From JANJUB01 sp964586225 (GTDB lineage Bacteria; Armatimonadota; Fimbriimonadia; Fimbriimonadales; Fimbriimonadaceae), in NCBI GenBank assembly GCA_964586225.1, contig CAZPHD010000047.1, positions 1 to 20,915 on the forward strand: DNA of 20,915 nt. The letters run 5' to 3'. The translations under genes and the position numbers were made by a program. The notes under the pieces were generated by a model. That model was not told the DNA's origin. It saw only the letters and a list, made by a program, of their open reading frames with translations, and did no database searches. Positions 18,320-20,915 of this stretch are shown here, in pieces (the stretch's first letter is position 1; each line of letters opens with the position of its first letter).

Positions 18320-20915
18320 CTACATCAGCAACTTGCCGTCTTCAAACCGATAGTCAAAGGAACGTGCTTGATCACTTCGCACGGTGCCCCAACCGCGCTC
18401 GTTAATAAACGCAAACTTCCCCGCAACCTTCGGAGCAAACGACATCGTCCCCTGAGGGCCATGGCACTGGAACCCCGTGATCGCCACAAACGCACCATAC
18501 GAAGCCATGGCCCGCCCGTAGTGGTCGCTGCATTCGATCTCGTTGTAGGGGTTGCGCTTCGAGGCGTGGTATCGCTCGTGGATCGCGCGCACGATCGTCA
18601 TGCCCTCCGTCACCATGTCCTCTGCGATCATATGGTTCGCGACCTGATACTCGAAGCCCGACATGCACTCGTTGAAGTAGCCGACTGCCCAGGCATCGCC
18701 GCTCTTGCCAATCGACTCGGCGGCTCCTCCCTTCGGGAAGCTGCACATGATGAGCCCAGGTTCCTTCGGATTGGCATACCAGCGCCCTCCCGGGATCGCC
18801 TTGTTCTGGCGGCGATACTCCCAAACGTCTTCGTAGAAGCTGTACTTGAACAGGCTCGCGAGTGCCTTCTTTGTCGGTAAAACCGCGGCCACCCGCGGCA
18901 ATCCAACCTGGAGCGCCCACGACTGTCCGTAGATCTGGTCGATGTGGCACCCGACATTGGTGTTGTTAGCCTCTGGGTGATCCTTGTCGACCTTGTTGAT
19001 GAAGTATTCGCCGTCGAAGAGGTCGCCGACCAAACGTTTCGAGCCCTTCTCGGCGAGTTCCTTGCATTTGGCAGCAAATGCTGGGTCGCCCATCTCGGTC
19101 GCCATGGCCTCTGAGGCACGAAGAGCGGCCACATAGAGCGAGGAAATCCAAGCGATCGGACCGAACCACGCGGTGTCGAGAGTGTTGTACTGAGCGCCAT
19201 CGAGGATGCCGTCGTCGTTCGGATCCATGCGGATCAAGTATTCCATCGAGCCCTTGACCTTAGGCCAAATCCCCCGCAAGAATGTGTCGTCCCTCGACAT
19301 CAGGTGCTCGCGGTAGGTGCGCAGGATGCACGATGCCTGACCATCCACGGCAACGGTCTGGTGAAACTCGGCCCGGTAGTCGATGGCACCCGTGTCGGGA
19401 CGGTACGCGATGCCGTAGTCGATCTCCTTCCTGAGATACCGCTCGATCTCGGGGAACACGCGGCCGATGGCTTGGGCATAACCCCAGACATGGGTGCAGG
19501 TTCCCGCGCAGCAGCCAACGCCCTCCCAGAAGTAGTAGCGACCCTCGTCGAGCCGGTAACACGTGGTTGTCGCCAGGATGGACGTGTTCATGAACGAGCG
19601 ATCGAGGAACCAGTAGGGAAGCGTAGAGTCGTACCAGGTCTGGTTCCAGGCGAAGGTAATGTCGCGGAGCTTCCGCCAGTTCTCGACGAGGTCGTTGGCG
19701 ACGGCTTGGGCGTCGGCCCAGCGCTTGGCGTACCAGTGCTTCCGGCCAGGTAGGTTCTTGGCGCAGTTGGGAAAGTGCCAGGCGACGACGAAGGTGATGG
19801 TTTCGCTCGCACCGGGCGCGAGCGTGAACTCGCGGCCGACGGTGGCCTGGTTGGGTTCAACTTTCGGTGCGCTGGCCGCGCCGATGACTTCGACGCAGAA
19901 GGTTCCGATGTCTTGAGCCTCAGCGAGGGGGACTTGGGTGCGGGGGAGGTCGGCGAAGATGACCTCGCCAAGGGAGATCTGCCCCCAGCCACCGGTGATG
20001 TTGTCTACGACCTCAAGATATGCGGTCTTGCCCTGGAAGTCTCCGACCGCGAACGCCTCCCAGTTCATGGCGTTGGAGTTTCGCCCGGTGACGCTGCGCA
20101 CGATCTGGCCCTCGACGACCAGGTTGACGCAGGTGCCGCCTTTGTGGTTGCCGCCACCAACGCGCAGATTGATGAACTTTCGATCAATCTTGAACTCGGG
20201 CGAGCGCAGGGTGCCGACATGGGTATCGGCCTTTCCGACGTCTTCGCCATTGCGGGTTTGGTGGGTGTTGACGACGTAGATCGTGCCAGCGTGGACGGGC
20301 CCCATATAGCTGGGGAGCTGGTCTACACGCTGGGGCCGATCGCCAAAGGCGGTGCCGGTCGCCTTCCACGCGCCGTAGGTGCCATCGGCCCAGTCGGCAA
20401 AAACGACCTCGAGGCGGGCATCGGGGCCGGGCGGGATTTCGGTTGCCGAAAAGAGCACACCGTTCGTTCCGGTCGTTTGGGCCAGGAGGTTAAAGTCGCT
20501 CCGATTCTTGCGCGAGTGAGCTAGGACCGGGTTGTCGCACCGGTGTTGCATCCGAAGCGTGAGGGGCGCTTTGCCGACGTTTCGGACAGTGAACGTCATC
20601 GTTACTGCGGGATACGAAGAGTTCTCGGCATCGAGCGGACAGAAGGGGGAGAAGGCGACGAGCGACATCTCGACATCGGCGTCGGCTTGTTTGTATTCCA
20701 CACGCCCGATCGGATATTCGCCGCGGAATCTGATGTCGCCAAAGCGGATGGCGCGGTTGTTCAGCGTGAGTTCAAATCGCTGATTAAAAGGGGACTGTTG
20801 CCTGACAGGGTCGACGTAGTTCGCTCCCCCCATTGCCGTGAGGGTTTCGCCCATGAAAGTGGTGGGAGTACGCTCGACGCAGCCTAGGCGCTCTTGGTTG
20901 AAGATATCCCAGTTC
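18320..20915 (-). CDS. GH116 (GBA2-like) glycosidase with an extra beta-sandwich module; 5' end beyond window
   Basis: This is a partial glycoside hydrolase of family GH116. The frame is open to the right edge and already reads NWDIFNQERLGCVERTPTTF there, as GH116 N-terminal domains do, so the Met at 20854 is internal. Numbered from that Met, the N-terminal beta domain is interrupted at about 155-302 by a beta-sandwich module (INLRVGGGNHKGGTCVNLVV, DNITGGWGQISLGEVIFAD) like those attached to GH32 enzymes, perhaps a sugar-binding unit. The (alpha/alpha)6 catalytic domain has the likely nucleophile E444 in YFWEGVGCCAGTCTHVWGYA and the likely acid/base D560 in NTLDTAW. Relatives hydrolyse beta-glucosides or glucosylceramide; the substrate here is unknown. 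The gene ends beside an integron remnant. Confidence 0.87.
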   Translation of the reverse strand, partial: NWDIFNQERLGCVERTPTTFMGETLTAMGGANYVDPVRQQSPFNQRFELTLNNRAIRFGDIRFRGEYPIGRVEYKQADADVEMSLVAFSPFCPLDAENSSYPAVTMTFTVRNVGKAPLTLRMQHRCDNPVLAHSRKNRSDFNLLAQTTGTNGVLFSATEIPPGPDARLEVVFADWADGTYGAWKATGTAFGDRPQRVDQLPSYMGPVHAGTIYVVNTHQTRNGEDVGKADTHVGTLRSPEFKIDRKFINLRVGGGNHKGGTCVNLVVEGQIVRSVTGRNSNAMNWEAFAVGDFQGKTAYLEVVDNITGGWGQISLGEVIFADLPRTQVPLAEAQDIGTFCVEVIGAASAPKVEPNQATVGREFTLAPGASETITFVVAWHFPNCAKNLPGRKHWYAKRWADAQAVANDLVENWRKLRDITFAWNQTWYDSTLPYWFLDRSFMNTSILATTTCYRLDEGRYYFWEGVGCCAGTCTHVWGYAQAIGRVFPEIERYLRKEIDYGIAYRPDTGAIDYRAEFHQTVAVDGQASCILRTYREHLMSRDDTFLRGIWPKVKGSMEYLIRMDPNDDGILDGAQYNTLDTAWFGPIAWISSLYVAALRASEAMATEMGDPAFAAKCKELAEKGSKRLVGDLFDGEYFINKVDKDHPEANNTNVGCHIDQIYGQSWALQVGLPRVAAVLPTKKALASLFKYSFYEDVWEYRRQNKAIPGGRWYANPKEPGLIMCSFPKGGAAESIGKSGDAWAVGYFNECMSGFEYQVANHMIAEDMVTEGMTIVRAIHERYHASKRNPYNEIECSDHYGRAMASYGAFVAITGFQCHGPQGTMSFAPKVAGKFAFINERGWGTVRSDQARSFDYRFEDGKLLM

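Noticed and set aside
18402..18950. 182-codon minus-strand frame within the glycosidase gene
   Set aside because: It is an alternative frame inside a gene with clear catalytic motifs.
1..20915. CRISPR arrays, tRNA and rRNA genes
   Set aside because: No regularly spaced direct repeats of the right size were seen, and no cloverleaf or rRNA-like sequence was noticed by eye on either strand.

Overview
The window is dense, about 58-60% GC, and bacterial. The organism looks Gram-negative: there is an outer-membrane-type beta-barrel protein ending in Phe and several Sec signal peptides. No rRNA or tRNA is present, so lineage stays open. A little-studied phylum such as Armatimonadota is my guess from the gene mix (Rng, Hen1-Pnkp, GH116, DprE-like genes) and is not proven.

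Layout. 1-2302 (minus strand) holds five small, mostly overlapping genes of unknown function. The region ends at the window edge in a reading frame that looks like an RHS/YD repeat, so it may be the immunity or orphan-module tail of a polymorphic-toxin locus. 2303-2674 has a short triple repeat inside an inverted repeat and a possible 42-residue membrane peptide. 2675-4459 is a ribonuclease E/G. Convergent to it is a soluble GAF-domain histidine kinase (4464-5744). Divergent from the kinase, a near-consensus promoter drives an apparently leaderless mRNA for a secreted Cys-rich protein. Next come a second secreted protein with 20 cysteines and an internal duplication, and a beta-barrel gene interrupted by one in-frame TGA lying in a hairpin loop.

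7305-10287 is a translationally coupled three-gene operon (UbiA-type prenyltransferase, SDR, FAD oxidase). It matches the route to polyprenyl-phosphoryl-D-arabinose best known from mycobacteria. The 3' end of its last gene is duplicated on both sides of a HepT/MntA-type toxin-antitoxin pair (10306-10942). The two 40-bp copies encode the same C-terminal tail and differ only synonymously, so the pair looks like an insertion that restored the gene it entered.

10946-15648 (minus) is a bacterial Hen1-Pnkp RNA-repair operon followed by a membrane protein that resembles an M48 peptidase without its zinc ligands. A terminator separates it from an upstream DEAD-box helicase (15747-16919). 17366-18250 is an integron remnant: one cassette with a convincing attC and a GTTAGAC junction, and a divergent integrase gene cut off after its N-terminal domain. 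The window ends inside a GH116 (GBA2-like) glycosidase with an extra beta-sandwich module, whose 5' end lies beyond the right edge.
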